A program made the position numbers and the translations under genes. Positions 1 through 9,999 of a stretch of 64,000 nt of DNA are shown here, in pieces. Source of the DNA: Methylibium petroleiphilum PM1 (lineage in GTDB: Bacteria > Pseudomonadota > Gammaproteobacteria > Burkholderiales > Burkholderiaceae_C); contig NC_008825.1 in the NCBI RefSeq assembly GCF_000015725.1, positions 2,666,001 through 2,730,000 on the forward strand, in the 5' to 3' direction. Position 1 is the stretch's first letter. The number at the start of each line of letters is the position of its first letter. The notes beneath the pieces are model-generated. The model saw nothing but the letters and a program-made list of their open reading frames with translations, made no database searches and was not told the DNA's origin.

Positions 1-2
1 AC

Positions 3-299
3 CCGGCGATGCTCTACCTGTCGGACCACGGCGAGTCGCTGGGCGAGAACAATCTCTACCTGCACGGCCTACCCTACGCAATCGCGCCGCGCGAGCAGAA
101 GCACGTGCCGATGATCGCCTGGCTGCCACCGCAGCGGCTGCAGGCCGACCGGCTCGACCTGGGCTGCCTGCGCGGCCGGCTCGACACCTCCTTGAGCCAC
201 GACAACCTGTTCCACACCGTGCTGGGTCTGGCGCGCGTGCGGGCTGGCGAGTATCAGCCCGCGCTCGACGCGCTGGCCCCCTGCCGTGCCGCGTCCTGA
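3..299 (+). CDS. Phosphoethanolamine transferase (sulfatase fold), C-terminal fragment
   Basis: This is the C-terminal ~98 residues of a gene that begins before the window. The fragment contains the DHGESLGE motif followed by LHGLPYAIAP and a conserved His-Val-Pro (KHVPMIAWL). These are hallmarks of the EptA/MCR/CptA family of inner-membrane enzymes, which move phosphoethanolamine from phosphatidylethanolamine to lipid A or core sugars through a periplasmic zinc-dependent alkaline-phosphatase-fold domain. The N-terminal membrane segments and the nucleophilic threonine lie outside the window. The next gene, a PAP2 phosphatase, starts 14 bp before this stop, so the two are probably co-translated. 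The pairing suggests envelope lipid remodelling. The subfamily (lipid A versus core modification) cannot be told from the fragment. Confidence 0.85.
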   Translation, partial: PAMLYLSDHGESLGENNLYLHGLPYAIAPREQKHVPMIAWLPPQRLQADRLDLGCLRGRLDTSLSHDNLFHTVLGLARVRAGEYQPALDALAPCRAAS

Positions 300-1005
300 T
301 GTCGCGCGCCTGTCGGGCGCGCAACGTGACCTGTTGCTCGCGCTGGCCGGGCTGGCGCTGTTGATGCTCTGGGACAGCAGCGGCCTCGACATGGCGTTGC
401 TGCGGCAGGTCGGCGATGCCGACGGATTCGCCTGGCGCAACCACTGGCTGACCGCAGGGCTGCTGCACCAGGGCGGTCGCTGGCTGAGCGTGGCGCTGTT
501 CGTGCTCACGGTCGCGATCACGCTGCGCCCCTTCGGCCCCTGGCGCGGCGCTATGCCACGCGAGCGCGTGTGGGCCCTGGGCATCACGATCGCCTGCCTG
601 GTGCTGATCCCGCTGCTCAAGCGCCACAGCCTGACCAGTTGTCCCTGGGAGCTGCAGGAGTTCGGCGGCGTGGCGCGCTACGTCTCGCACTGGCGCTTCG
701 GCATAGGCGACGGCGGCCCGGGCCGCTGCTTCCCCTCGGGCCATGCCTCCGGCGCGTTCTCCTTCCTGGCACTGGCCGTCCTGCTGCGCACACGGCGCCC
801 CGCGGCGGCGCGCGCCGTGCTGATCGCGCTGTGCACGGTCGGCGCCGTGTTCGGCCTCGCGCAGATGGCGCGCGGCGCGCACTACCTGAGCCACACGCTC
901 TACACCGCGTGGCTGTGCGCCAGTCTGACCGCGTTGTCGTGGCAGGCGCTGCAGCGGCCGGCATCGCGGGCACTGCCGCTGCCGCACCACCGGCCAGCGG
1001 ACTGA
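286..1005 (+). CDS. PAP2-family membrane phosphatase
   Basis: A 239-aa integral membrane protein starting with GTG at 286, overlapping the preceding transferase by 14 bp. Several hydrophobic segments surround the phosphatidic-acid-phosphatase type 2 signature: LKR near residue 110, PSGH at residues 150-153, and an RGAHYLSH segment giving Arg196 and His203. These correspond to the three PAP2 motifs that build the phosphohistidine active site. The Asp usually found four residues after the last His is replaced, so catalytic class is less sure. The family removes phosphate from lipids such as phosphatidic acid, undecaprenyl pyrophosphate or lipid A 1-phosphate. Coupling to a phosphoethanolamine transferase favours a role in lipid A or lipid-carrier phosphate handling, but the substrate is inferred only. 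Confidence 0.8.
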   Translation: MPRPDVARLSGAQRDLLLALAGLALLMLWDSSGLDMALLRQVGDADGFAWRNHWLTAGLLHQGGRWLSVALFVLTVAITLRPFGPWRGAMPRERVWALGITIACLVLIPLLKRHSLTSCPWELQEFGGVARYVSHWRFGIGDGGPGRCFPSGHASGAFSFLALAVLLRTRRPAAARAVLIALCTVGAVFGLAQMARGAHYLSHTLYTAWLCASLTALSWQALQRPASRALPLPHHRPAD

Positions 1006-1015
1006 GCCGGCGCCT

Positions 1016-1720
1016 TCAGCCCATCGCCCGGGTCACGAAGCGATAGCCGACGCCGGTCTCCGTGAGCAGGTACTCCGGCCGCGCCGGGTCGGCCTCCAGC
1101 TTGCGCCGCAACTGGCTCATGTAGATGCGCAGGTAGTGGCTGTGCTCCACCGCGTTCGGGCCCCAGACCTCGCGCAGCAGCTGCCGGTGCGTCAGCACCT
1201 TGCCGGTGTTGGCGATCAGCAGCGTGAGCAACCGGTACTCGATCGGCGTCAGGTGCACCGGTTCGCCGTCGCGTGCCACGACGCGTGACGCAAGGTCGAC
1301 ATCGACTGCGCCGAAGCGAACGTGCACGGCCCCGGTGTCCGAGACGCCTTGCGCGCGCCGCCGCGCCACCCGCACGCGCGCCAGCAGTTCGCCGACGCCG
1401 AAGGGCTTGGTCAGGTAGTCGTCGGCGCCGGCATCGAGCGCGGCGATCTTGTCGGCCTCGTCGGCGCGTGCCGACAGCACGATCACCGGCACCTGCGACC
1501 AGGCCCGCAGGTCATGCAGATAGCCGACCCCGTCACCGTCGGGCATGCCGAGGTCGAGCACGATCAGGTCCGGCCGCCGCGTGCCGGCCTCGACCAGTCC
1601 CTGCCTGAGGGTCGCCGCATCGAACACCAGCCAACCCTCGCCCTCCAGCGCGATGCGCACGAAGCGGCGGATCTGCGGCTCGTCCTCGACGATGATCGCG
1701 ATGGGCGCGGGATCGCTCAT
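1016..1720 (-). CDS. kdpE: KdpE, OmpR-family response regulator of the kdp operon
   Basis: A 234-aa response regulator. The receiver domain (about residues 6-118) has the acidic pair Glu12-Asp13, phosphoacceptor Asp56 and Lys105. A winged-helix OmpR/PhoB DNA-binding domain follows (about 130-230), ending in the typical GVGYRF strand-turn. The ATG at 1720 overlaps the kdpD stop (ATGA, 1717-1720), so the two are translationally coupled. An ORF open further upstream in this frame is only the antisense-rich shadow of kdpD. KdpE, phosphorylated by KdpD under potassium limitation, activates transcription of kdpFABC, which lies upstream in the same operon. Length and motifs match the family. Confidence 0.95.
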   Translation of the reverse strand: MSDPAPIAIIVEDEPQIRRFVRIALEGEGWLVFDAATLRQGLVEAGTRRPDLIVLDLGMPDGDGVGYLHDLRAWSQVPVIVLSARADEADKIAALDAGADDYLTKPFGVGELLARVRVARRRAQGVSDTGAVHVRFGAVDVDLASRVVARDGEPVHLTPIEYRLLTLLIANTGKVLTHRQLLREVWGPNAVEHSHYLRIYMSQLRRKLEADPARPEYLLTETGVGYRFVTRAMG

Positions 1721-4437
1721 GGCACGGCACCGTCGAGTGCGGCATCCACCGTCACGGCCTCGGGCTGCGGCAGCGCCGGTGGCGTGCCGAGCGGCAGGCT
1801 GAAGCCGAAGCTCGCGCCCGGCCGCTCGGGCGGGCCGTCGCCTCGGCCGGCGCGAATGTGGCCGCCGTGCGCCTCGACGATCGCGCGGCAGATCGCCAGG
1901 CCCAGGCCCACGCCGGCGGTGGCCGACTCGCGCTCGCCGCGCACGAACTTCTCGAACAGCGCCTCCTCTCGGCCAGCCGGCAGGCCAGGGCCAAGATCGC
2001 TCACGCTGACGACCAACTCCTCGCCCTGCACCCGGGCGCCGATCGTCACCGCGCTGCCGGAGGGCGTGTACTTCGCGGCGTTCTCCAGCAGGTTGCACAG
2101 CACGCGCTCGATCAGCGCCGCATCGAAGCACACCAGCGGCAGGCCATCCGGCAGCTCGGTGCGCACCGGGTGGCGCGCCAGGGCCGGGCCAAGCGAGCGC
2201 AGCGCGCTACCCACCACCTCCTCGATCGGCTGCCACTGCCGGTCGAGCTGCACCGCGCCGCTCTGCAGTCGCGCCATGTCGAGCAGCTTGCCGACCATCG
2301 CGTTCAGGCGCCGCGCCTCCGCACCGAGTGCCCGCGCCATCTCCTGCGCCTCGCCCTGCGTGCCGTCGACCAGGGTGTCAGCCAGGCCGTAGAGCGCCGC
2401 CAGCGGCGTGCGCAGGTCGTGCGACAGCGCCGACAGCAGCGAGTTGCGCAGGCGCTCCGACTCGATCTGCACCGTCGCCTGCTGCGCCACCTCGACGTAG
2501 TGCACGCGCTCCAGGGCGATCGCGGTCAGCACAGCAAAGGTCTCGAGCTGGCGGCGCTGCTCGGGGACCAGCAGCAGCCGCGGCTGCGTGGGCTGCAGCG
2601 CCAGCACGCCGCGCGAGCGCATCGGCGCCTTCAGCGGCAGGTAGAGCCAGGCGGTGCCGGGCAGGGTGTCGGTCCCAAGTCCGGCCGCGTCGCCGTGGTC
2701 GAGCACCCACTGGGCCGTGCCGAGGTCCAGGCCGGGCGCATCGGCGCCGCTGCGCGGCCACTGCAGGCGACCCGCCTCGTCCTGCAGGAAGGTGCGCGCG
2801 CGGCCCCGGAATTCACGTTCGATCGCCTGTTCGGCCGTGTGGACGACCTGGTCGGTCAGCAGTTCACCCGACAGGTCGCGGGCCAGTTCGAACAGCGCCC
2901 GCGAGCGCGCCTCGCGGTGCGTTGCGACGCTGGCCTGGTAGCGCAGGCCGGCGGTGAGCTGGCCGGTGAGCAGCCCGACCACCAGCATCACCGCGAACGT
3001 CAGCAGGTACTGCACGTCGGACACCGCGAACGACAGCTGCGGTGCGACGAAGAAGAAGTCGAAGGCGGCGACGTTCAGGAAGGCCGCCAGCACCGCCGGG
3101 CCGCGGCCGAAGCGCAGCGCCACGCCCACCACCGCGAGCAGGAACAGCATCACGATGTTGGCGAGCTCGAACACCGGCTGCAAGGGCAGCGCCACCAGCG
3201 TGGTCAGGGCGCAGGCCGCCGCCGCCCAGAGGTAGCCCTCGGGCCGGCCGGGCGCGAGGCGGCCTTCTCCCTGGCGCTCGCGCGTCACCGGCATGGCGTG
3301 TCGCTGGCCTTCGCCGACTTCGATCAGATCCACGTCGGGCGCCAGCCGCGCCAGCCGCTGCGAGAAGGTGTCGCGCCGCCACCAGGGGCGTTCACGGTTG
3401 TGGCCCATCAGCAGCTTGGAGAGGTTGTGCTCGCGCGCATGCGCGGCCAGCGCGGTTGCCACATCCTGCGCCGACAGCACCGCCGTGACCGCGCCCAGCT
3501 CGCCGGCGAGCTTCACGGTCTGCAGGATGCGCTCGCGCTGCGCGGCCGGCAGGCGCTGCAGCGCCGGTGTCTCGACGTAGACCGCGTGCCAGGCCACCGC
3601 GAGCTGCTGCGCCAGGCGCGCGGCACTGCGCACCACGTGGTCGGAGTCGTCGCGCGGCCCGATGCAGCACAGCAGCGCGGCCTCGGTCTTCCACACCGGC
3701 GCGATGGCCTGCTCGACGCGATAGGCCTGCACGTCGTCCTCGACGCGGTCGGCGGTGCGCCGCAGCGCCAGCTCGCGCAGCGCCATCAGGTTGCCCTTGC
3801 GGAAGAAGTGCCCGACCGCCCGCTCCGCCTGCGCCGGCAGGTAGACCTTGCCGGCCTTGAGCCGCTCGATCAGCTCGTCGGCCGGCGTGTCGACCAGTAC
3901 CACCTCGTCGGCGCGATCGAAGAAGGTGTCGGGCAGGGTCTCGTGCACGCGGATGCCGGTGATGCCGCTCACCACGTCGTTCAGGCTCTCCAGGTGCTGC
4001 ACGTTGAGCGTGGTGTAGACGTCGATGCCGGCATCGAGCAGTTCCTCCACGTCCTGCCAGCGCTTGGGGTGGCGCGAGCCTGAGACGTTGGAGTGGGCCA
4101 GCTCGTCGACCAGCAGCAGCGCGGGCCGGCGCGCCAGCGCGGCGTCAAGGTCGAACTCCGGCAGCGTGCGGTCGCGGTGGCGCACCACGGCCGGCGGCAA
4201 CAGTTCCAGGCCGTGCAGCAGTGCCTGCGTCTCGGCGCGGCCATGCGTCTCCACCACCCCGGCCAGCACGTCGACGCCGTCGTCGCGCAGCTTGCGCGCC
4301 GCCGTCAGCATGGCGCAGGTCTTGCCGACCCCGGCCGACGCACCGAAGTAGATACGCAGCCTGCCGCGCGCGGCCCGCGCCTCGTCGTCGCGAAGTTGCA
4401 CCAGCAGTTGGTCAGGATCGGGCCGCGATTCGGTCAT
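1717..4437 (-). CDS. kdpD: KdpD, potassium-limitation sensor histidine kinase
   Basis: A 906-aa membrane sensor kinase, full length for the family. The N-terminal KdpD domain carries a Walker A motif (GASAGVGKT, residues 32-40) and a Walker B-like LLVDELAHSN. A universal-stress-protein-like segment follows, then four closely spaced transmembrane helices (DUF4118, about residues 400-500), a GAF-like region, a HisKA dimerisation box with the phosphorylated His in SHDLRTPLA, and an ATPase domain with NLLENAAKYTP and DLGPGLP. It senses low K+ and turgor and phosphorylates or dephosphorylates KdpE. kdpE overlaps it by 4 bp downstream. Upstream, 117 bp containing a structured repeat separate it from corA. 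Confidence 0.96.
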   Translation of the reverse strand: MTESRPDPDQLLVQLRDDEARAARGRLRIYFGASAGVGKTCAMLTAARKLRDDGVDVLAGVVETHGRAETQALLHGLELLPPAVVRHRDRTLPEFDLDAALARRPALLLVDELAHSNVSGSRHPKRWQDVEELLDAGIDVYTTLNVQHLESLNDVVSGITGIRVHETLPDTFFDRADEVVLVDTPADELIERLKAGKVYLPAQAERAVGHFFRKGNLMALRELALRRTADRVEDDVQAYRVEQAIAPVWKTEAALLCCIGPRDDSDHVVRSAARLAQQLAVAWHAVYVETPALQRLPAAQRERILQTVKLAGELGAVTAVLSAQDVATALAAHAREHNLSKLLMGHNRERPWWRRDTFSQRLARLAPDVDLIEVGEGQRHAMPVTRERQGEGRLAPGRPEGYLWAAAACALTTLVALPLQPVFELANIVMLFLLAVVGVALRFGRGPAVLAAFLNVAAFDFFFVAPQLSFAVSDVQYLLTFAVMLVVGLLTGQLTAGLRYQASVATHREARSRALFELARDLSGELLTDQVVHTAEQAIEREFRGRARTFLQDEAGRLQWPRSGADAPGLDLGTAQWVLDHGDAAGLGTDTLPGTAWLYLPLKAPMRSRGVLALQPTQPRLLLVPEQRRQLETFAVLTAIALERVHYVEVAQQATVQIESERLRNSLLSALSHDLRTPLAALYGLADTLVDGTQGEAQEMARALGAEARRLNAMVGKLLDMARLQSGAVQLDRQWQPIEEVVGSALRSLGPALARHPVRTELPDGLPLVCFDAALIERVLCNLLENAAKYTPSGSAVTIGARVQGEELVVSVSDLGPGLPAGREEALFEKFVRGERESATAGVGLGLAICRAIVEAHGGHIRAGRGDGPPERPGASFGFSLPLGTPPALPQPEAVTVDAALDGAVP

Positions 4438-4468
4438 ACGGCACCCACGCCGCCACGTTGTCTCACCC

Positions 4469-4545
4469 GCGGACGCTGCGGGTCCGGCTCCACCGGCCCG
4501 TCAGCGTCGCTCCCTGGAGGGGGAGCGGCGCAGCCGCAACGGGGG
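4469..4545. repeat. 77-bp dispersed structured repeat, copy A
   Basis: This 77-bp segment is 71/77 identical, without gaps, to 35716-35792. It contains three potential stem-loops: an outer GACGCTG...CAGCGTC pair at the left half, a GCTCCC...GGGAGC hairpin in the middle, and GCGGC-GCA-GCCGC at the right. It lies between corA and kdpD and starts 9 bp beyond the corA stop (read leftward), inside a long operon. This resembles the REP-like intergenic repeats common in Burkholderiales genomes. It could stabilise or attenuate the transcript, but no U-tract follows, so it is not a classical terminator. Confidence 0.8.
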
Positions 4546-4554
4546 TGGTCGTCC

Positions 4555-5520
4555 TCACAGCCAGCCCGACCGCCGGAAGCGCCACCACACGAAACCGCAG
4601 GTCGACGCGATCAGCGCCAGCGCCAGGGGGTAGCCCCACTTCCACTTCAGCTCCGGCATGGAGTCGAAGTTCATGCCCCAGATGCCGGCGAAGGCGGTCG
4701 CCACCGCGAAGATGCCGGCCCAGGCCGCCAGACGCTTGGTGACCTCGCTCTCCTCGATCGCCACCATCGACAGGTTGACGTGGATCGCGGTGCCCACCGT
4801 GTCGCGGATCGACTCGATCGAGGCGTTGATGCGTGTCAGGTGGTCCACCACGTCGCGGAAATACTCCTGCGTGCCGGCGCACATCTGCGGCACCCGGCCG
4901 CCGTGCAGCTTGGCCGCTGCCTCCAGCAGCGGCGCGACCGCGTGCTTGAGCACCATCACGCGACGCTTCAGGTCGTAGAGCCGCTCGATGTTGGTCCGCG
5001 CCGTGCCCTTGACGAAGATCTGCTCCTCGATGGTCTCGAGCTCGGACTCGAACGTGTCGATGATGGGGAAGTAGCGGTCGACCACCGCGTCCATCAGCGC
5101 GTACAGCACGAAGCCGGATCCGCGCTTGAGCAGGTGCGGCTCGCGCTCGCAGCGGTCGCGCACGCCGAGGAAGCCCTGCGTGCTGCGGTTGCGCACCGAC
5201 AGCACGTAGTTGGGCCCGACGAACACGTCGACCTCGCCGACGTTCAGGTCCTGGCCCACCGCCTCGACAAGATGCAACACCGCGAACATCGAGTTGCCGT
5301 ACTCCTCGATCTTGGGACGCTGGTGGCCGTGCTGCGCGTCCTCGACCGCGAGTTCGTGCAGGCCGAACTCGTGGCGCATCTCCTCCAGCTCCTCGGTGCT
5401 GGCGTCCTGCAGAGCGACCCAGACGAAGCAGCCGGGCCGCGAGATGTAGTCGCTGATCTGTTCGACGGGCAGGTCCGCGAGCTTGCTGCCGTCCTGGTAG
5501 GCCACGCAATTGATGAGCAT
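4555..5520 (-). CDS. corA: CorA-family magnesium/cobalt transporter
   Basis: A 321-aa CorA-type channel. It has a long acidic/coiled cytoplasmic N-terminal funnel, then two C-terminal transmembrane helices with the signature Gly-Met-Asn at residues 282-284 (in GIWGMNF) at the end of TM1, followed by an acidic loop and a basic C-terminus. The family forms homopentamers that admit Mg2+, Co2+ or related divalent cations. The ATG at 5520 is chosen because the homologous region begins at MLINCVAY; codons further upstream are Arg/Ala-rich shadow sequence. The gene sits between kdpC and kdpD on the same strand, an unusual position that may tie divalent-cation transport to potassium control. Confidence 0.93.
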   Translation of the reverse strand: MLINCVAYQDGSKLADLPVEQISDYISRPGCFVWVALQDASTEELEEMRHEFGLHELAVEDAQHGHQRPKIEEYGNSMFAVLHLVEAVGQDLNVGEVDVFVGPNYVLSVRNRSTQGFLGVRDRCEREPHLLKRGSGFVLYALMDAVVDRYFPIIDTFESELETIEEQIFVKGTARTNIERLYDLKRRVMVLKHAVAPLLEAAAKLHGGRVPQMCAGTQEYFRDVVDHLTRINASIESIRDTVGTAIHVNLSMVAIEESEVTKRLAAWAGIFAVATAFAGIWGMNFDSMPELKWKWGYPLALALIASTCGFVWWRFRRSGWL

Positions 5521-5561
5521 GGGCGATTGTGCTTCGCGCGCGACGGCCTCGGAAGGACCCC

Positions 5562-6137
5562 TCAGGGCCGCCGCCCGTCCAGCGTCAGATTCAGCGCCAG
5601 GACGTTGACGCGCGGCTCGCCGAGGAAGCCGAACCACCGGCCCCGGGCATGCTGATCGATGAGCGCCAGCACCTCGGCTTCGCTCAGGCCGCGCGCCCGG
5701 GCCACCCGAGCGGCCTGGTAGCGGGCGCCGGCCAGGCTGATCTCCGGATCGAGCCCGCTCGCCGAAGCCGTGACCAGATCGACCGGGATCGGCAGGGTGT
5801 TGCCGGGGTCCGCCGCCCGGAGCGCCGCGATGCGCGCCTCGACGGCCTGCAGCAGCACCGGATTCGACGGCCCCAGGTTCGATCCTCCGGAGGCCTGGGC
5901 GTTGTTCGGCGTCGGCGCGGTGGCCGACGGACGGCCCCAGATGTAGCGGGCCGCACCGAACGGCTGGCCGATCAGCGACGAGCCGATGGGCCGGCCGTCC
6001 CGGAACAGCAGGCTGCCGGCCGCCTGCGCCGGGAACAGCACCTGGCCGAGCCCGGTGACGAGCAGCGGATAGGCGACACCGGTCAGCAACGTCAACGAAA
6101 GGAACAGCACCAGCGAGGCGCGCAGCAGGGTTTTCAT
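5562..6137 (-). CDS. kdpC: KdpC, potassium-transporting ATPase subunit C
   Basis: A 191-aa protein with one N-terminal transmembrane helix (about residues 7-30), followed by a periplasmic domain containing GSSLIGQPF and the Asn/Ser-rich segment [11 protein letters not shown], all typical of KdpC. KdpC stabilises the KdpFABC complex and raises the affinity for K+ and ATP coupling. It follows kdpB by 15 bp, and the SD-like GGAGATCTC precedes its ATG at 6137. Length and motifs match the family. Confidence 0.95.
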   Translation of the reverse strand: MKTLLRASLVLFLSLTLLTGVAYPLLVTGLGQVLFPAQAAGSLLFRDGRPIGSSLIGQPFGAARYIWGRPSATAPTPNNAQASGGSNLGPSNPVLLQAVEARIAALRAADPGNTLPIPVDLVTASASGLDPEISLAGARYQAARVARARGLSEAEVLALIDQHARGRWFGFLGEPRVNVLALNLTLDGRRP

Positions 6138-6152
6138 GTCGAGATCTCCGTG

Positions 6153-8252
6153 TCAGACCCAGTGCGCCGCCGCACCGAGCAGCAGGTCGATCGCCTTGAT
6201 GCCGGCGAAAGGCACCACCAGCCCGCCCAGGCCGTAGACCAGCACGTTGCGACGCAGCAGCGCGGCCGCGCCGATGGCGCGATAGGCCACGCCCTTCAGC
6301 GCGAGCGGGATCAGGAACACGATCACCACGGCGTTGAAGATCACCGCCGACAGGATGGCCGACGACGGGCTGGCGAGATGCATCACGTCGAGCGACTGCA
6401 ACTGCGGGTAGGTGCTGGCGAAGGCCGCCGGGATGATGGCGAAGTACTTCGCCACGTCGTTGGCGATCGAGAAGGTGGTCAGCGAGCCGCGCGTCATCAG
6501 CAGTTGCTTGCCGGTCTCGACGATCTCCAGCAGCTTGGTCGGGTTGGAGTCGAGGTCGACCATGTTGCCGGCCTCCTTCGCGGCCTGCGTGCCGGTGTTC
6601 ATGGCCACCGCCACGTCGGCCTGGGCCAGCGCCGGCGCGTCGTTGGTGCCGTCACCGGTCATCGCGACCAGCCGCCCCTCGGCCTGGTAGTCGCGGATCA
6701 GCTTCAGCTTGGCCTCGGGCGTGGCCTCGGCCAGGAAGTCGTCGACGCCGGCTTCGGCCGCGATCGCCGCCGCGGTGAGCCGGTTGTCGCCGGTGATCAT
6801 CACGGTGCGGATGCCCATGCGGCGCAGCTCGGCGAAGCGCTCCTTGATGCCGCCCTTGACGACATCCTTCAGTTCCACGACGCCGAGCACGCGCGCGCCC
6901 TGCCCGTCAGACTGCGCCACCAGCAGCGGCGTGCTGCCCCGGCGCGCCACCTCGTCGGCGATGCGCTGCGCCTCGGCCGGGAAGTGGCCGTGCTGCGCCT
7001 CGACCCACTGGCGGATCGCCTCGCCCGATCCCTTGCGCAGTTGCCGCGCCGCGCCGTCGACGGTGCAGTCGACGCCGCTCATCCGCGTCTGCGCACTGAA
7101 CGGCACGAAGCTCGCGCCCAGCGCCGCGAGTTCGCGCTCGCGCAGGCGGAACTTCTGCTTGGCCAGCACCACGATGCTGCGCCCCTCGGGCGTCTCGTCG
7201 GCGAGCGACGCGAGCTGCGCCGCACCGGCCAGCACCGGCTCGCTCACGCCTGGCGCCGCGAGGAAGGCCGAGGCCTGCCGGTTGCCGAGCGTGATGGTGC
7301 CGGTCTTGTCCATCAGCAGCACGTCGACGTCGCCGGCTGCCTCGACCGCGCGCCCCGAGGTGGCGATCACATTGGCCTGCATCATGCGGCTCATGCCGGC
7401 GACGCCGATGGCCGACAGCAGTGCGCCGATGGTCGTCGGGATCAGGCACACCAGCAGCGCGACCAGCGCGGTGAGGGTCACTGCCGTGCCCTGTTTCGCC
7501 GTCTCCACGGCGAAGATCGACATCGGCAGCAGCGTCACCACGACCACCAGGAACACGAGGGTCAGCGTGATCAGCAGGATGTTCAGCGCGATCTCGTTCG
7601 GTGTCTTCTGGCGTTTCGCGCCCTCCACCATGGAGATCATGCGGTCGAGAAACGCCTCGCCCGGGTTCACCGAGATGCGCACCACCAGCCAGTCGGACAG
7701 CACGCGCGTGCCGCCGGTCACCGATGCGAAATCGCCACCGGACTCGCGGATCACCGGCGCGGATTCGCCGGTGATCGCGCTTTCGTCGACCGAGGCCGCG
7801 CCCTCGATCACCTCGCCGTCGAGCGGGATGGTGTCGCCGGCCTCCACCAGCACCACGGCACCCCGGCGCAGTTCATCGGCCGGCATCGGGTGCCACGACG
7901 ACCCATGGCGCGGCTGCTCGAGCTTCTTCGCGATCCCCTTGCGCTTCATGCCACGCAGCGAGGCGGCCTGGGCCTTGCTGCGGCCCTCGGCCAGCGCCTC
8001 GGCGAAGTTGGCGAACAGCACCGTGAACCACAGCCCCGTGGCCACCGCCAGGATGAAGGCCGGCGGTGCCTCGCCGGCACCGAGCAGCGCCTGGACGCCG
8101 AGCCCGGTGGTCAGCAGGCTACCGACATAGACCACCAGCATCACCGGGTTGCGCCATTGCAGGCGCGGATCGAGCTTGCGGAATGCCGCGCCGATGGCCG
8201 GCCGCAGAAGCACGGGGTCGAGGAGCGCGAGGGAGGTCCTGTCGTTGTTCAT
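6153..8252 (-). CDS. kdpB: KdpB, potassium-transporting P-type ATPase catalytic subunit
   Basis: A 699-aa P-type ATPase (type IA). It contains the actuator motif TGES, the phosphorylation site DKTGT with Asp315, the ATP-binding KGSGEAI region and the hinge [19 protein letters not shown], with transmembrane helices near residues 35-90, 220-290 and 570-690. KdpB hydrolyses ATP to drive K+ delivered from KdpA across the inner membrane. It is flanked by kdpA (16 bp upstream) and kdpC (15 bp downstream) as in the standard operon. No missing motif was noticed. Confidence 0.97.
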   Translation of the reverse strand: MNNDRTSLALLDPVLLRPAIGAAFRKLDPRLQWRNPVMLVVYVGSLLTTGLGVQALLGAGEAPPAFILAVATGLWFTVLFANFAEALAEGRSKAQAASLRGMKRKGIAKKLEQPRHGSSWHPMPADELRRGAVVLVEAGDTIPLDGEVIEGAASVDESAITGESAPVIRESGGDFASVTGGTRVLSDWLVVRISVNPGEAFLDRMISMVEGAKRQKTPNEIALNILLITLTLVFLVVVVTLLPMSIFAVETAKQGTAVTLTALVALLVCLIPTTIGALLSAIGVAGMSRMMQANVIATSGRAVEAAGDVDVLLMDKTGTITLGNRQASAFLAAPGVSEPVLAGAAQLASLADETPEGRSIVVLAKQKFRLRERELAALGASFVPFSAQTRMSGVDCTVDGAARQLRKGSGEAIRQWVEAQHGHFPAEAQRIADEVARRGSTPLLVAQSDGQGARVLGVVELKDVVKGGIKERFAELRRMGIRTVMITGDNRLTAAAIAAEAGVDDFLAEATPEAKLKLIRDYQAEGRLVAMTGDGTNDAPALAQADVAVAMNTGTQAAKEAGNMVDLDSNPTKLLEIVETGKQLLMTRGSLTTFSIANDVAKYFAIIPAAFASTYPQLQSLDVMHLASPSSAILSAVIFNAVVIVFLIPLALKGVAYRAIGAAALLRRNVLVYGLGGLVVPFAGIKAIDLLLGAAAHWV

Positions 8253-8268
8253 GGGGTTCTCCGCCGGC

Positions 8269-9999
8269 TCAGCGTGCCGCGGCCTGCATCAGGTGCTCGA
8301 CCACCGGGCCCAGCGCCAGCGCCGGCACATAGTTCAGCAACCCGACCAGCAGCACCGCGCCGATCAGCAGCACGACGAACAGCGGCCCGTGGGTGGGCAG
8401 CGTGCCGGCCGTGACCGGCAGGCGCTTCTTGGCCGCCAGGCTGCCGGCGATCGCCAGCACCGGCACGATCACGCCGAAGCGACCGAACCACATGGCCACC
8501 GCGAGCAGCAGGTTGTAGAACGGCGTGTTGGCAGACAGACCGGCGAAGGCGCTGCCGTTGTTGTTGGCCGCCGAGCTGAGCGCGTAGAGGATCTCGGTGT
8601 AGCCGTGCGGCCCCGGGTTGCCCATCCCCGCCGGGCCGGTGGGGGCGGTGAGCGCGACGGCCGTGCCCAGCAGCGCCAGCAGCGGCGTGACGAGGATGAC
8701 GACGGCCGTCATCTTCATCTCGTAGGGCTCGATCTTCTTGCCCAGGTACTCCGGCGTGCGGCCGATCATCAACCCGGCGATGAAGACGGCCAGGATCGCG
8801 AACACCAGCATGCCGTACAGGCCGGAGCCGACGCCGCCGAACACCACCTCGCCGAGCTGGATCAGCAGCAGCGGCACCGCGCCGCCGAGCGGCATGAACG
8901 AGTCGTGCATCGCGTTCACCGCGCCACAGGAGGCCGCGGTAGTGATGGCTGCGAACAGCGCCGAGGCCGCGATGCCGAAGCGCGCCTCCTTGCCCTCCAT
9001 GTTGCCGCCCGCCTGCAGCGCGCTCGCCACCGGGTCGACGCCCAGCGCGGCCAGCTGCGGATGGCCCCGCTGTTCCAGGCTCGTGACGGTGACGACCGCC
9101 AGCACGAACATCACCGTCATCGCCGCCAGCAGCGCGCCGCCCTGGCGCACGTCGCCCACCAGGCGACCGAAGGCGAACACGAGGCCTGCCGGGATCAGGA
9201 AGATCGCCAGCATCTGCGCGAAGTTCGACAGCGGCGTGGGGTTCTCGTAGGGGTGCGCCGAGTTGGCGTTGAAGAAGCCGCCGCCGTTGGTGCCGATCAT
9301 CTTGATCGCCTCCTGCGACGCCACCGGGCCCATCGCCAGCGTCTGCGGGGTGCTCGCCGCGCCCTCCAGGGTCGACACGTCCTGGTAGGGCTGGACGTTC
9401 TGGATCACGCCCTGGCTCACCAGGAAGACCGCGAACACCAGCGACAGTGGCAGCAGCACGTAGACGGTGATGCGCGTCACGTCGACCCAGAAGTTGCCGA
9501 TGGCCGACGACGAACGCGCCGCAAAGCCGCGGATCAGCGCGAAGGCCACCGCGATGCCGGTCGCGGCCGACAGGAAGTTCTGCACCCCGAGCGCGAGCAT
9601 CTGCGTCAGGTAGCTCATCGTCGTTTCGCCGGCATAGCCCTGCCAGTTGGTATTACTGACGAAGCTGACCGCGGTATTGAGTGACGAGTCGGCGCCGACG
9701 CCGGGCAGTCCCTGGGGGTTCAGCGGCAGCCCGCCCTGCAGCCGCTGCAGCGCATAGACCGCCAGCGCGCCCAGCGCATTGAAGGCGAGCAGCGCGAGCG
9801 CATAGGCCTTCCAGCCCATGCCGACTGCGGCGTCGATGCCGGCCGCGCGGTAGAGCGCCGTCTCGACACGGCAGAACGGCGCGAGCCCCTGCGGAAGGTG
9901 CCCTTCTGCCACGGCCGCGAGCCAGCGACCCAGCGGCCAGGCCAGCAACATCAGCAGCGCGAGGAAGACCGCGAGCTGGATCCAGGCCTGCGAGTTCAT
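8269..9999 (-). CDS. kdpA: KdpA, potassium-binding channel subunit
   Basis: A 576-aa multi-spanning protein. The start at 9999 (MNSQAWIQ) is fixed by the TGATG overlap with the kdpF stop and by homology; the reading frame stays open upstream without meaning. The four K+ selectivity-filter-like repeats of the Trk/Ktr/KdpA superfamily are visible, for example in the [20 protein letters not shown] and [12 protein letters not shown] regions. KdpA picks up K+ with high affinity and passes it to KdpB. Length matches the family. Confidence 0.97.
   Translation of the reverse strand: MNSQAWIQLAVFLALLMLLAWPLGRWLAAVAEGHLPQGLAPFCRVETALYRAAGIDAAVGMGWKAYALALLAFNALGALAVYALQRLQGGLPLNPQGLPGVGADSSLNTAVSFVSNTNWQGYAGETTMSYLTQMLALGVQNFLSAATGIAVAFALIRGFAARSSSAIGNFWVDVTRITVYVLLPLSLVFAVFLVSQGVIQNVQPYQDVSTLEGAASTPQTLAMGPVASQEAIKMIGTNGGGFFNANSAHPYENPTPLSNFAQMLAIFLIPAGLVFAFGRLVGDVRQGGALLAAMTVMFVLAVVTVTSLEQRGHPQLAALGVDPVASALQAGGNMEGKEARFGIAASALFAAITTAASCGAVNAMHDSFMPLGGAVPLLLIQLGEVVFGGVGSGLYGMLVFAILAVFIAGLMIGRTPEYLGKKIEPYEMKMTAVVILVTPLLALLGTAVALTAPTGPAGMGNPGPHGYTEILYALSSAANNNGSAFAGLSANTPFYNLLLAVAMWFGRFGVIVPVLAIAGSLAAKKRLPVTAGTLPTHGPLFVVLLIGAVLLVGLLNYVPALALGPVVEHLMQAAAR

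Noticed and set aside
1858-4083. Very long plus-strand open frame opposite kdpD (and similar ones opposite kdpB, dnaX, the GGDEF-EAL gene and comEC)
   Set aside because: High-GC coding DNA leaves long stop-free frames on the opposite strand. The translations are Arg/Ala/His-rich without domains, while the sense frames encode full known proteins.
4469-4545. The structured repeat as an intrinsic terminator after corA
   Set aside because: No U-tract follows in the direction of transcription, and the same element sits inside the ybaB-recR operon where termination would be unexpected.
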